A DNA stretch of 46,027 nucleotides from Flavobacteriales bacterium UBA1937 (GTDB lineage: Bacteria; Bacteroidota; Bacteroidia; Flavobacteriales; Weeksellaceae). Location: contig DDFD01000049.1 in assembly GCA_002337005.1 (NCBI GenBank), positions 1 to 46,027 of the forward strand, in the 5' to 3' direction. Below the pieces are notes generated by a model. The model was not told the origin of the DNA, searched no databases, and was given only the letters and a program-made list of their open reading frames with translations. Every line of letters starts with the position of its first letter. Within the stretch, counting starts at the first letter, position 1. A program made the translations under genes and the position numbers. Below, one piece after another: positions 1-9,847 of the stretch.

Positions 1-2
1 TT

Positions 3-161
3 ACAATGCAGATTGTAGATAACGGGGTAGGGTTTTTAAATAACCAAAATTCTGGTTATGGACTTCAAAATATGCAGAAGAGAATGAAGGATGTAGGGGG
101 TAAATACGAAATATGCAATTCTGAAAGGGGACTCTGTCTTTGTTTTGTAGTAAAAATATAG
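3..161 (+). CDS. Sensor histidine kinase, C-terminal fragment
   Basis: The open frame entering from the left edge ends in a TAG at 159-161 and encodes the last 52 residues of a histidine kinase ATPase domain. The G1 box reads VDNGVGF, and the G2-like stretch GYGLQNMQKRM is followed by DVGGKYEI. This spacing is typical of the NarL/LuxR-partnered kinases (HisKA_3 class), in which the ATPase domain ends the protein. The partner response regulator is not downstream, so it may lie upstream of the window or elsewhere. The class assignment is inferred from a short tail only; that it is a GHKL kinase end is fairly safe. Confidence 0.8.
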   Translation, partial: TMQIVDNGVGFLNNQNSGYGLQNMQKRMKDVGGKYEICNSERGLCLCFVVKI

Positions 162-183
162 AAAAAACTACACAAAAGTGTAA

Positions 184-214
184 TTGACTGGTGAAAAAAC
201 TAATCCTACATTTG
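184..214 (+). promoter_or_regulatory. Bacteroidota-type promoter
   Basis: TTG at 184-186, a 20-nt spacer and TACATTTG at 207-214 match the -33 TTG / -7 TAnnTTTG pattern of Bacteroidota housekeeping promoters. No protein-coding gene follows on this strand before a terminator about 60-95 nt downstream, so the product would be a short untranslated RNA. Confidence 0.5.
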
Positions 215-220
215 TACCAG

Positions 221-300
221 AAAATACATAACCGCGAAAATTTAATATTTAAACACAAATGATTTAATCTTTAATAAAGGTCTTCCTATCAAGGAGACCT

Positions 301-309
<9 letters not shown>
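221..309 (+). ncRNA. Candidate short RNA between kinase and menC
   Basis: A promoter-like site at 184-214 and a perfect 11-bp terminator hairpin at 273-305 followed by a T run bracket about 90 nt with no usable reading frame (the only ATG is followed at once by a stop). A transcript started here would be a small RNA ending in the terminator hairpin and would be antisense to the last few codons of menC. The ends are guesses from the promoter and terminator positions. It could also be just the kinase gene's 3' region with a chance promoter match. Confidence 0.3.
273..309. terminator. Bidirectional hairpin terminator
   Basis: AATAAAGGTCT at 273-283 pairs perfectly with AGACCTTTATT at 295-305 across an 11-nt loop, and a run of T follows to 309. 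It lies between the plus-strand kinase end and the minus-strand menC, whose stop codon (301-303) is inside the hairpin, so it can serve both converging transcripts. The T run is better on the plus strand. Confidence 0.75.
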
Positions 310-1344
<1,035 letters not shown>

Positions 1345-1345
1345 A

Positions 1346-1567
1346 TCATTTTATTTTCTGACTTCTTCCTATTGCAAAGTACAATATAGAACCTATTATA
1401 GGTAAAAAGATAACCACTAATGCCCAGATGATTTTACCATTGGAGTCTCTAAAATTACTTTTTAAAATGTCTATTAATGCAATAATCCACAATATAGATG
1501 GTAAGAATATAAATATGAAGACAATGATAAAATGTATCACAGAAAGTGACAAAATAGTTATTGGCAT
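1346..1567 (-). CDS. Small PLDc_N-like membrane protein
   Basis: This 73-aa protein has two hydrophobic helices (about residues 8-32 and 47-66) around a short polar loop. The ending, with a P-x-x-G bend and the motif LYFAIGR, is the hallmark of the PLDc_N family (the membrane anchor found alone or ahead of phospholipase D/cardiolipin synthase domains). Function is unknown when it stands alone. It is transcribed toward menC, whose start codon follows after a single base, so the two are probably co-transcribed. No catalytic HKD domain is nearby. Confidence 0.7.
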   Translation of the reverse strand: MPITILSLSVIHFIIVFIFIFLPSILWIIALIDILKSNFRDSNGKIIWALVVIFLPIIGSILYFAIGRSQKIK

Positions 1568-1652
1568 TGGTGTAAAAATTTAAATAAAATTACTAAAAAA
1601 ATGTAAAAATGCTATAAATTTTAAGATTTTATAAAAATAGTATTTCGCTGGA

Positions 1653-2669
1653 TTAAGGTTTTACTGCTTTGGTCATAAACTCTTCTGCTTTTGTAACCAT
1701 AGCCGCACTTCCGCAAAAAAACGGAACTCTCTGATGCAGCTCTGTAGGTTGTATTTCTAAGATTCTTCTGTAGCCATCACTGCATTTGCCACCAGCTTGT
1801 TCTGCCAAAAATGCCATAGGATTACACTCGTATAGCAGTCTAAGTTTTCCGTTCGGGGAATGGGAGGTAGATGGATAAATATAAATGCCTCCTTTTATCA
1901 TATTTCTATGAAAATCAGATACTAAGGAGCCTATATAACGCGAAGTGTAAGGTCTGTCTCCTTCTTCTAGTTGACAATATTTTATGTAATCTTTTACCCC
2001 TTGAGGAAATTTGATATAATTGCCTTCATTGATGGAATATATTTTACCCGAAGTAGGAATTTTCATATTAGGATGAGATAGATAATAAGTGCCAATGGAA
2101 GGGTCTAGTGTAAATCCATTTACACCATTGCCAGTAGTATAAACAATCATCGTAGAAGAACCATAAACTACATAACCAGCAGCTACTTGTTTAATTCCTT
2201 TTTGTAAAAAATCTACCATTTGTACAGGTGTTCCAGGTTCTGTAACACGTCTGTAAATAGAGAAAATAGTTCCTACAGAAACATTAACATCTATGTTTGA
2301 AGAACCATCTAAAGGATCAATCAAAACTACGTATTTGCTAAGGTGCGCATTATTGGTTGCCTTAATTTCTATGAAATCATCACTTTCTTCTGATGCTATT
2401 CCGCAAACAACTTCTCTCTGAGAAAGGGCTTCTATAAAAATATTATTAGCCAAAACGTCTAGTTTTTGTTGGTCTTCACCTTGTATATTTTGGTTTCCGA
2501 CTTGTCCTATGATATTGGCAATTCCTGCCTTGTTTACTTCTCTGTTTACTACCTTAGAAGCCAGCCTTATAGCACTAATAAGTCTAGAAAGTTCACCACT
2601 AGAATACTTAAAATCTTCTTGTTTGTCAATAATAAATTCTCCAAGGGTTTGGAAGGTTTGTTCTGCCAT
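1653..2669 (-). CDS. fbp: Fructose-1,6-bisphosphatase, class I
   Basis: This cytosolic gluconeogenic enzyme hydrolyses fructose-1,6-bisphosphate. The family metal-binding signature IDPLDGSSNIDVNVSVGT is complete, ASEESD supplies the upstream acidic ligands, and the substrate-binding KLRLLYECNPMAFLAEQAGG near the end is intact. From the ATG at 2669 the protein is 338 aa, the normal length (about 330-335). The frame is open 42 codons further, to the complement of lysC's first base, but that extension is poor in family features, and MAEQTFQTLGEF is the expected N terminus. It is divergent from lysC with about 125 bp between, which must hold both promoters. Confidence 0.95.
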   Translation of the reverse strand: MAEQTFQTLGEFIIDKQEDFKYSSGELSRLISAIRLASKVVNREVNKAGIANIIGQVGNQNIQGEDQQKLDVLANNIFIEALSQREVVCGIASEESDDFIEIKATNNAHLSKYVVLIDPLDGSSNIDVNVSVGTIFSIYRRVTEPGTPVQMVDFLQKGIKQVAAGYVVYGSSTMIVYTTGNGVNGFTLDPSIGTYYLSHPNMKIPTSGKIYSINEGNYIKFPQGVKDYIKYCQLEEGDRPYTSRYIGSLVSDFHRNMIKGGIYIYPSTSHSPNGKLRLLYECNPMAFLAEQAGGKCSDGYRRILEIQPTELHQRVPFFCGSAAMVTKAEEFMTKAVKP

Positions 2670-2758
2670 TTTTCTTTTTTTTAGATGTGTTGTAAATTTC
2701 GTAAAATTTCCGCAGTTTTCAGTATAATTTTTAAATGAATCATTTGAAAAAAAATTAA

Positions 2759-2766
2759 TAAATTTG
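2759..2766 (+). promoter_or_regulatory. Possible -7 element for lysC
   Basis: TAAATTTG matches TAnnTTTG and ends 28 nt before the lysC ATG. The nearest TTTG upstream (2743-2746) is only 12 nt away, too close for a standard -33 element, so this is a weak call. Confidence 0.3.
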
Positions 2767-2794
2767 AAGGTTTGAAATGTTATAAGGTACAACA

Positions 2795-4033
2795 ATGAAA
2801 GTTTTTAAATTTGGAGGTGCGTCTGTAAAAGATGCCGAAAGCGTAAAAAATGTAGCAAAAGTATTAGAAACACAAGGTTTCGAGAAATGTTTATTAGTAG
2901 TGTCTGCAATGGGCAAGACTACCAATGCATTAGAAAAAGTAATGGAATATTACTTTAAGAAAGATGATTTCCATAGCGAAATAGAAAAGATAAAACAGTC
3001 TCACTTAGAAATTACAAAGGGGCTTTTTGAAGAAAATCATTCTATTTTTAATGAAGTCGCCTTGTTTTTTGATGATTTGGAAGCCTTTTTGAGAAGAAAT
3101 AAATCTCCGAATTATAACTTTGTTTATGACCAAGTGGTAAGCTGTGGCGAAATGATTTCGTCTAAAATTCTTAGTGATTATCTTAATGTTATAGGTTTTT
3201 CTAACGCTTGGTTAGATGCCAGAGATTATATTAAAACAGATGATTCTTACAGAGAAGGTGTTGTAAATTGGCAAGAAACTGAAGCCAATATTTCTAAATT
3301 AGGAAAAGAACAATCTTATGTTACTCAGGGTTTTATAGGTTCAGAAGATAACAATTTTACGGTAACTCTGGGTAGAGAAGGTTCAGATTATTCTGCGGCT
3401 ATTTTTGCGTATTGCCTAAATGCAGATGCAATGACTATTTGGAAAGATGTACCTGGTGTAATGACGGGTGATCCTAGAAAATTTGAGAATGTAACATTGC
3501 TTTCTAATATCTCTTATGAAGAAGCAATAGAAATGGCTTACTATGGAGCATCTGTAATTCACCCAAAAACTCTACAACCGCTTAAACAAAAAAATATTCC
3601 ATTTTATGTGAAGTCTTTTGTAGAACCTGTGAAACCAGGTACTAAAGTGGGGATTTCAGATAAAAATCAGAGCGAAGAAAGTTATATCTTAAAAGAAAAT
3701 CAGGTTTTGATGAACATTTCGACCAGAGATTTTTCTTTTATTGCAGAAGATCATATCAGTCAGATTTTTAATCTCTTAGCAAAATATAAAGTGAAAGTTT
3801 CTCTGATGCAAAATTCTGCCATTTCTTTGGCACTTTGTTTAGAAGATAAATTTGGTAAAATAGATGTGGTACATGAAGAGCTTAACCAAAAATTCAATAC
3901 AGATTTAGTGAAAAATGTATCGCTTTATACTGTAAGAAATGCTAATTTAGATGAACTTTCTAAAATATATGAAAATAAGAAAGTGCTGCTAGAGCAGATT
4001 TCGAAGAAAACAGTACAAATTGTTACAAACTAA
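2795..4033 (+). CDS. lysC: Aspartate kinase (monofunctional)
   Basis: Aspartate kinase phosphorylates aspartate in the first step of lysine, threonine, methionine and diaminopimelate synthesis. The N-terminal signature KVFKFGGASVKD is the kinase phosphate/aspartate site. TLGREGSDYSA and WKDVPGVMTGDPR are the conserved nucleotide and substrate segments, and two ACT-like halves occupy about residues 300-412. At 412 aa it lacks the homoserine dehydrogenase part of the ThrA-type fusion. The next gene starts six bases after its stop, so the two are likely co-transcribed. The C-terminal ACT region suggests end-product feedback, which cannot be specified from sequence alone. Confidence 0.93.
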   Translation: MKVFKFGGASVKDAESVKNVAKVLETQGFEKCLLVVSAMGKTTNALEKVMEYYFKKDDFHSEIEKIKQSHLEITKGLFEENHSIFNEVALFFDDLEAFLRRNKSPNYNFVYDQVVSCGEMISSKILSDYLNVIGFSNAWLDARDYIKTDDSYREGVVNWQETEANISKLGKEQSYVTQGFIGSEDNNFTVTLGREGSDYSAAIFAYCLNADAMTIWKDVPGVMTGDPRKFENVTLLSNISYEEAIEMAYYGASVIHPKTLQPLKQKNIPFYVKSFVEPVKPGTKVGISDKNQSEESYILKENQVLMNISTRDFSFIAEDHISQIFNLLAKYKVKVSLMQNSAISLALCLEDKFGKIDVVHEELNQKFNTDLVKNVSLYTVRNANLDELSKIYENKKVLLEQISKKTVQIVTN

Positions 4034-4039
4034 TAACTA

Positions 4040-5860
4040 ATGAGCCTTATTTCTAAACAAGACCTCATAATGGCTGCAGGGCTTTCTAAGTTTGGTTTTC
4101 TGAAGAGACCAATAGCTGCTACTGTAATGAAACTCGTGAAGCTGGATGGTGTCAATAAGCTTTATGATAAACTAAAAAACACAGAAGGGAAAGTTTTTTT
4201 TGATCAATTTCTTAAGGAATTGGGAGTTGGTTATATCGCTTATGAAGAAGATTTGGCGAAAATTCCTAAAACTGGACCATTTATTTTAGTGGCTAATCAT
4301 CCATTAGGCGCTGTAGATGGTATTTTGATGTGTAAAATTCTCACAGAAATAAGACCAGATTTTAAAATAATGGGCAATTTTTTACTCCAAAAAATAGAGC
4401 CCATGAAAGATTACGTAATCCCAGTTAATCCATTTGAAGAAAGAAAAGAAGCATATAGCAGTTTAGGCGGAATGCGTGATACGTTGAAACATCTTCAGGA
4501 AGGTGGTTGTATAGGTATTTTTCCTGCGGGAGAGGTTTCAAATAAAAATAACGAAATAGGAGAGGTTCTGGATAAAGAATGGGAATTGGCAGCACTTAAA
4601 CTCATAAAAAAAGCTAAAGTTCCTGTAGTTCCTATGTATTTTCACGCCAAAAATTCTAGAATTTTTTACAATGTAGCAAAGATTCATCCAGATTTGCAGA
4701 CTTTGATGCTTCCTTCTGAAATGCTCAAAAAGAGGGATAATCCTATTAGGATAAGAATTGGTAAACCTGTTTCTGCGAAAGTAATAGAAGATTGTGATGA
4801 TGCTAAAGAGCTAGGTGAGTTTCTTAAAAAAAAGGTATATATGATGAGGTCTTATTATGAGAGAAGAAAATCGATAACAGAACTTTTTAAACTCTCTAAT
4901 TTACCCATAAAATTTCCTTTGAGGCAAGAAGAGCAAATTGTACAAAATATAATAGACGAGACGCCTGTAGAAGATTTATTGAAGGATATTAATGATCTAA
5001 AGACTAAAGATAAGCAACTCTTCACCAATGGTAATTACGAGGTTTATTTTACAGAATATGACCTCATTCCTTCACTGATGAGAGAAATAGGAAGGCAAAG
5101 AGAATTGACTTTTAGAGAAGTAGGAGAAGGTACTAATCTTCCGTTTGATTTAGATAAATATGACCAGCATTATCACCACTTAATTTTATGGGATAGTGCC
5201 GCCAAAAAAATAGCAGGTGCATACAGAATGGCTCTAGGTGCGCAGGTGATGAAAAAACATGGCATAGATGGTTTTTATATCAGTTCATTATTCGAGGTAG
5301 ATCAAGAATTGCGCCCGTTTTTCCGAAAAGTGATAGAAATGGGAAGGGCATATATAACTTCTGAATATCAACAAAAACCCTTGCCTCTTTTCTTACTTTG
5401 GAGAGGTATTGTACATGTTTGTCTTAGAAATCCTGAGCATAAATTCTTAATGGGAGGTGTAAGCATCAGTAACAGATTTTCCGATTTTTCTAAATCTTTG
5501 ATGATTGAGTTTATGCGTTCTCATTATTATGATTCTGTAGTAGCTCAATATGTGCATCCAAAAAATGATTATAAGGTAAGGCTTAGAGAGAAGGATAAAA
5601 GTCTATTTTTCGAGGGATTAGATAATGATTTGAATAAATTTGATAAACTGATTGATGATTTTGAACCTCAGATGAGGCTTCCTGTTTTAATTAAGAAATA
5701 TATTAAGCAAAATGCAAAAGTGATTGCATTTAATGTAGATCCTAATTTTAATGATGCTATAGATGGGCTAATGTACATTAGGATAAGTGACCTTCCGGAG
5801 AGCACTATTAGACCAGTTTTAGAGGAATTAAGTGAGCAATTAAAAGAAGCGGAAAAATAA
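4040..5860 (+). CDS. OlsF-like bifunctional acyltransferase (PlsC-like + GNAT/OlsB-like)
   Basis: The 606-aa protein has two acyltransferase parts. Residues about 50-270 are PlsC-like: ANHPLGAVDG supplies the HX4D catalytic motif and GIFPAGEVS the second block. Residues about 330-560 match the OlsB/hemolysin-type N-acyltransferase fold (GAYRMALG, then FISSLFEVD-like and EMGRAYI segments). This order is that of OlsF proteins, reported in Flavobacterium and Serratia to make ornithine lipids with both acylations in one chain. The amino acid acylated here (ornithine or glycine) cannot be told. It starts 6 bp after lysC. Membrane-surface enzyme; no signal peptide seen. Role is inferred from domain order. 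Confidence 0.75.
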   Translation: MSLISKQDLIMAAGLSKFGFLKRPIAATVMKLVKLDGVNKLYDKLKNTEGKVFFDQFLKELGVGYIAYEEDLAKIPKTGPFILVANHPLGAVDGILMCKILTEIRPDFKIMGNFLLQKIEPMKDYVIPVNPFEERKEAYSSLGGMRDTLKHLQEGGCIGIFPAGEVSNKNNEIGEVLDKEWELAALKLIKKAKVPVVPMYFHAKNSRIFYNVAKIHPDLQTLMLPSEMLKKRDNPIRIRIGKPVSAKVIEDCDDAKELGEFLKKKVYMMRSYYERRKSITELFKLSNLPIKFPLRQEEQIVQNIIDETPVEDLLKDINDLKTKDKQLFTNGNYEVYFTEYDLIPSLMREIGRQRELTFREVGEGTNLPFDLDKYDQHYHHLILWDSAAKKIAGAYRMALGAQVMKKHGIDGFYISSLFEVDQELRPFFRKVIEMGRAYITSEYQQKPLPLFLLWRGIVHVCLRNPEHKFLMGGVSISNRFSDFSKSLMIEFMRSHYYDSVVAQYVHPKNDYKVRLREKDKSLFFEGLDNDLNKFDKLIDDFEPQMRLPVLIKKYIKQNAKVIAFNVDPNFNDAIDGLMYIRISDLPESTIRPVLEELSEQLKEAEK

Positions 5861-5915
5861 TTCTATTGAAAATCAGTTACTTTAAGTTAAATGATGAAAA
5901 ATAATATGAAAATAG

Positions 5916-5946
5916 TTGCGTGATATATAAAAAGTGATTACTTTTG
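5916..5946 (+). promoter_or_regulatory. Promoter of tRNA-Phe
   Basis: TTG at 5916-5918, a 20-nt spacer and TACTTTTG at 5939-5946 fit the Bacteroidota promoter pattern closely. The tRNA begins 33 nt downstream. Confidence 0.65.
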
Positions 5947-5978
5947 CACCACTTTAACACAGTGATGAAACAATAAAT

Positions 5979-6051
<73 letters not shown>

Positions 6052-6055
6052 CAAG

Positions 6056-6087
6056 CCGCTTCTTTCGAGAGGCGGTTTTTGTTTTTT
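6056..6087 (+). terminator. Terminator of tRNA-Phe
   Basis: CCGCTTCT (6056-6063) pairs with AGAGGCGG (6068-6075) with one G-T wobble, closed by a TTCG tetraloop. Two T runs follow (6076-6080 and 6082-6087). A textbook intrinsic terminator. Confidence 0.9.
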
Positions 6088-6464
6088 AGAGTGGGCAATA
6101 ATTCTCTATTGAACCCATATATTAGATTCAAGAAATAAATGAATTGATAAGACTACTTTTAATCTATTTTATAGTAGTCTAAAATAAATTCTAAATTCTT
6201 TGCAATTATCTGTGTTGTGAAAAACTAAAGTCCAAAAAATTTTAGAATAATTTTCTGCAATATTTCAACTTTTTTATCAGTAAAATATATCAAAGAAATT
6301 TTTCACATTTTTATCGTTTTTTATTATAAAATAATTTCTTTTGTAATTCTAATAAAATTTGGTTTTTTTTTATTTAGTTTATAGCACTACAAATTTCAAA
6401 AATATTAAAAAAGTTTAAAGGATGTATAATGTAACATTTTTTTCAAAAAAAAGACTATTTCAAT
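6088..6464. other. AT-rich intergenic region with one short palindrome
   Basis: About 375 bp without a convincing reading frame. AGACTACT at 6150-6157 and AGTAGTCT at 6173-6180 form a perfect 8-bp inverted repeat over 15 nt, with no T run on either side, so it is not clearly a terminator. The rest is very AT-rich leader of the Crp/Fnr gene at 6465. Confidence 0.5.
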
Positions 6465-7055
6465 ATGATAAATGATGAAACTTTTAACTTTTTCTGCTAC
6501 AAATTAAGCGAAGTTTATCCTATGCACGATATTGATAGGGAACTTTGCTGCCAATATTTTGAATATTTTGAGTTGCCGAAAAATACTTTATACGAAAAAC
6601 AAGGGGAGATACCTCAGTATCAAAATTATATTTTATCAGGCTTTATGCGAAAATTTTATACCGATGTTGATGGAAATGAAATAACGGTAGAAATTAACAG
6701 CGAACCTCGTTTTGTAGCTTCCTATATGAGCTTGATGGAGAGAAAGCCTGCAACAGAAAGTTTGCAAACGATAACGGACTGCAAAATGTTAAGGATTAAG
6801 AGAGATGATATGGATGTTGTTTTTGAAAAAGGAATTTCGGTAAAACAATATACCATTCAATTGTTTCAAAATATTATTGAAGAAAAGAATAAAAAAGCAG
6901 TAGAGTTAGCCACTTTAACAGCTGAAGAAAGGTATCTTAAATTACTGAAAGAAACACCACAGTTAATTCAAAATGTTCCTATACAATATATTGCATCCCT
7001 GTTAGGAATGAAACCAGAAAGCTTGAGCAGAATTAGAAAGCGGCTCAACAAATAA
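6465..7055 (+). CDS. Crp/Fnr-family transcriptional regulator
   Basis: This 196-aa protein has an N-terminal cyclic-nucleotide-binding-like beta-roll (about residues 30-125, with LYEKQGEIPQY and a FVASYMSL stretch) and a C-terminal helix-turn-helix. There IQYIASLLGMKPESLSRIRK is the typical recognition helix of flavobacterial Crp/Fnr proteins. The cAMP-contact arginine/glutamate pattern of CRP is not evident and no Fnr cysteine set is present, so the ligand is unknown. It heads a plus-strand run of a hydrolase and three small membrane proteins and may control them. A second member of the family lies at 18997. Confidence 0.85.
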   Translation: MINDETFNFFCYKLSEVYPMHDIDRELCCQYFEYFELPKNTLYEKQGEIPQYQNYILSGFMRKFYTDVDGNEITVEINSEPRFVASYMSLMERKPATESLQTITDCKMLRIKRDDMDVVFEKGISVKQYTIQLFQNIIEEKNKKAVELATLTAEERYLKLLKETPQLIQNVPIQYIASLLGMKPESLSRIRKRLNK

Positions 7056-7144
7056 TATCAAAATCTTCTATATTTTTAAAGTTTTTTGTTTTCCTAACAA
7101 AAGTCAAGTGCATTTCATTACAAATTAAATCATATTTGTTTAAA

Positions 7145-7996
7145 ATGAATTTTAGAATGCCAAGTTTTAATTTAAATAGTTCTGAAAATAGAGCGATTAA
7201 TTGTCAATTATTTGAAAATGATTCTTCAAGTACCATTCTAATTATTGTTTCTGCAATGGGCGTGAAACAATCGTTTTACAAAAATTTTTCCGAGTTTGCT
7301 GAAGCCAGTGGAATTTCTGTGATTACTTTCGATTATTCAGGAATCGGTAATTCGTTGAATGGGAATATAAAAAATTATAGAGATTCACTTTACAGTTGGG
7401 GAAATAAAGATTTAGAAACTGTAATTAAATATTCGATTGAAAAATTTCCGCATCATAAGAAGGTAATTATTGGTCATAGTGTAGGTGGACAATTAATTGG
7501 TTTGGCTCCTTCCTCAGTGCATTTGGATAAAATGATATTGATATCCGCACAATCTGGTTTTTGGGGATTTTGGAAAGGTTTTGATAAAGTAAAAATGTTT
7601 TTGAATTGGTATTTGTTGTTTCCGACTCTTACCTATTTTATCGGATATATGCCTTCAAAAAGATTCAGCAAAATGGAAAACTTACCAGCGAATGTAGCTA
7701 AAGAATGGGCAAAGTGGTGTAGGAATCCCAATTATTTATTTGATTATTTTTCAGAAGAAAAGACTTTTTTTAACAAGATAAAATGTGCAGCTACTTCGAT
7801 AAGTTTTGATGATGATTTTTTTGCTCCTAAGAAATCGGTGGATTGGTTGAGCCAAAAATTCCAAAACGTTACATTGAAAAGGAAGCATTTTTTTCCTAAC
7901 GACTTTAATGTTACTAAAATTGGACATTTTGATTTGTTTAAAAATAATTTCAAAAATAGCATTTGGAAGTTTTTATTAGAAGAAATTAAAAATTAA
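7145..7996 (+). CDS. Alpha/beta hydrolase (serine lipase/esterase-like)
   Basis: The 283-aa protein has a standard alpha/beta-hydrolase core: an oxyanion stretch near SAMGVKQSFY, TFDYSGIGNS, the nucleophile elbow GHSVGGQ (serine at about residue 117), an acidic residue region FDDDFF, and a late histidine in IGHFDLF. The family matches the Bacteroidota hydrolases annotated as serine aminopeptidase or lysophospholipase-like; the substrate is unknown and no signal peptide is seen. I use the ATG at 7145 rather than a TTG three codons earlier. It is followed after 3 bp by the DUF4395-like gene, so they form an operon. Confidence 0.8.
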   Translation: MNFRMPSFNLNSSENRAINCQLFENDSSSTILIIVSAMGVKQSFYKNFSEFAEASGISVITFDYSGIGNSLNGNIKNYRDSLYSWGNKDLETVIKYSIEKFPHHKKVIIGHSVGGQLIGLAPSSVHLDKMILISAQSGFWGFWKGFDKVKMFLNWYLLFPTLTYFIGYMPSKRFSKMENLPANVAKEWAKWCRNPNYLFDYFSEEKTFFNKIKCAATSISFDDDFFAPKKSVDWLSQKFQNVTLKRKHFFPNDFNVTKIGHFDLFKNNFKNSIWKFLLEEIKN

Positions 7997-7999
7997 AAT

Positions 8000-8635
8000 A
8001 TGAATCTTAACAAACAATTTGGTGAAAATGTAGAAGGATACATTATTCCTGTATTAAATAATCGCGAAATAAGGGCAACAGCAGGAATTATGTTTCTTAT
8101 GGCTTTTATTTCTTTAATACTAATTCTCAGCAACGGAAATTTTGTGCCCGTAAAATATGTATTGTCGGTTTTTGTATTAGAGTTTTTCATTCGCTTATTT
8201 ATTAATCCTAAATATGCGCCGCTATTAATTATTGGCAGAATCATCGTGAGCAATCAAAATCCTGAATTTGTAGGCGCGGAACAGAAAAAATTTGCTTGGT
8301 ATATTGGTTTTACGATTTCGGTAATTATGTTTTTTCTTTTAGTAATCGTAAATGCATTTAGTCCGATTACAGGTTTTGCCTGTCTCATCTGTTTAATATT
8401 GATGTTTTCAGAATCTGCTTTCGGAATTTGTGTCGGGTGCAAATTGTATGGTTTTATCAAAAAGGATAAAGCACAGTATTGTCCCGGAGAAATTTGCGAC
8501 ATTAAGCAGAAGTATGAAATTCAGAAAATTTCAATAAAGCAATGGGCTGTTATTTTTGCACTCTTATTATTTATTGCAATATTATATATATTCTTTCAGG
8601 AAATTTTCACACTAAAACCTCATCGACTTTTTTAA
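8000..8635 (+). CDS. DUF4395-family membrane protein
   Basis: This 211-aa integral membrane protein has about five hydrophobic segments. The start matches the family pattern (FGENVEGYIIPVLNNREIRATAG), and the pair of cysteines in GICVGCKLYG plus a following CPGE is characteristic of DUF4395 proteins. Molecular function is unknown; the paired cysteines suggest thiol chemistry or metal binding, which is inference. It lies 3 bp after the hydrolase and 1 bp before the DUF4386-like gene, so translation is probably coupled. Confidence 0.75.
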   Translation: MNLNKQFGENVEGYIIPVLNNREIRATAGIMFLMAFISLILILSNGNFVPVKYVLSVFVLEFFIRLFINPKYAPLLIIGRIIVSNQNPEFVGAEQKKFAWYIGFTISVIMFFLLVIVNAFSPITGFACLICLILMFSESAFGICVGCKLYGFIKKDKAQYCPGEICDIKQKYEIQKISIKQWAVIFALLLFIAILYIFFQEIFTLKPHRLF

Positions 8636-8636
8636 T

Positions 8637-9341
8637 ATGGAACCATCAAAAAAAACAGCAAGAATTGCAGGAATTCTTTATTTAGTTGTAGTAATCACAG
8701 GAATGGTAAGTTTAGGATATATCCCGAAACAATTGATTGTTTGGGAAGATAAAGTGGCGACTTTCAACAATATTCTTAAAAATGAAAGCCTTTTCCGGCT
8801 CGGGATTTTTTCGAGCGTGATTTGTTATTTGGCGTTTATTTTCTTGCCTTTGGTTTTAAGGGAATTATTTAAAACCGTCAATAAGTTTGTGGCTAATGCA
8901 ATGGTAGTATCGGTATTAGTAAGCATACCTATTTCGTTTTTTAATTTATATAACAAGTATCTTATTTTAGATATAATTCATCAAGAAGGATATCTGAAAA
9001 TTTATAGTGAATCTCAACTGCAATCTTTGGTAATGTTTCACCTTAACCAATATGAATACGGAATTTTCATCGCCACGTTTTTTTGGGGACTTTGGCTGTT
9101 TCCTTTTGGTTATTTGGTTTACAAATCTGGCTTCATTCCAAAAGTATTCGGAATTCTTTTGATGTTAGGTTGTTTTGGCTATATCATAAATTTTTCGGGA
9201 AACACTTTGTTTGCCCATTATCAAGATTGGGGAATTTCAAAAATTATAGGTAAAATTCCTTCTGTTGCAGAAATCGGGATTTGTTTATGGCTTTTAATCG
9301 TTGGAATTAGAAATTCAAAAAAGATAGAATATGAAAAGTGA
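8637..9341 (+). CDS. DUF4386-family membrane protein
   Basis: This 234-aa membrane protein has about six hydrophobic helices. The opening KTARIAGILYLVVVITGM with a conserved lysine/arginine start, and the later GYLVYKSGFIPKVFGILLMLGC segment, are typical of the DUF4386 family. No function is established. Its last 11 bases overlap the next gene, which supports one operon driven from upstream of the Crp/Fnr or hydrolase gene. Confidence 0.75.
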   Translation: MEPSKKTARIAGILYLVVVITGMVSLGYIPKQLIVWEDKVATFNNILKNESLFRLGIFSSVICYLAFIFLPLVLRELFKTVNKFVANAMVVSVLVSIPISFFNLYNKYLILDIIHQEGYLKIYSESQLQSLVMFHLNQYEYGIFIATFFWGLWLFPFGYLVYKSGFIPKVFGILLMLGCFGYIINFSGNTLFAHYQDWGISKIIGKIPSVAEIGICLWLLIVGIRNSKKIEYEK

Positions 9342-9759
9342 AAAATTAGCATTTGAAGATTTTACAGTGAATATCAAAATTTTACTTTCCGGATTGTGGA
9401 CTTCGGTAATGTTTCTCTACATCTACGGAGACTATTTTGAATTGTATGTTCCGAAAAAAGTAGAAGGATTGCTCAGCGGAAGCAATCTTCTGGATACGCC
9501 TTACAAATTGCTGTCTGCAACCATACTTCTCGCCGTTCCTTCTCTAATGATTTTTCTCTCGTTACTATTAAAGCCTAAAATCAATAGAATTTTGAATATT
9601 TCTGTTGCAGGATTTCTTGCGATTTTTACATTTATGGTGGGCGTTTCTTCCATTTCGGAATGGAGAATTTTCTATGTGATGCTTGCTTTTTTAGAAAGTA
9701 CGCTCACTATCATTATTGTTTGGAAAGCTTGGACTTGGAAAAAAATCAGCTTAGAGTAA
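9331..9759 (+). CDS. Small four-helix membrane protein (DUF6326-like)
   Basis: The 142-aa protein has four hydrophobic segments (about residues 12-32, 58-80, 85-105 and 110-135) and resembles the DUF6326 proteins that accompany DUF4386 genes in flavobacteria (KILLSGLWTSVMFLYIYGDYF near the N terminus). Function is unknown. It overlaps the end of the preceding gene by 11 bp and closes the operon. Confidence 0.65.
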   Translation: MKSEKLAFEDFTVNIKILLSGLWTSVMFLYIYGDYFELYVPKKVEGLLSGSNLLDTPYKLLSATILLAVPSLMIFLSLLLKPKINRILNISVAGFLAIFTFMVGVSSISEWRIFYVMLAFLESTLTIIIVWKAWTWKKISLE

Positions 9760-9847
9760 TCTTCATTTACAGGAAAGTGTATTTTGTAGATAAAAAGTGA
9801 ATTCCATTCAATTAAAATGTATTTTAAAATCTCAAATCTAAAGTAAT

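Noticed and set aside
2670..2795. N-terminal extension of fructose-bisphosphatase by 42 codons
   Set aside because: Family proteins start at the internal ATG; the extension covers the divergent promoter region.
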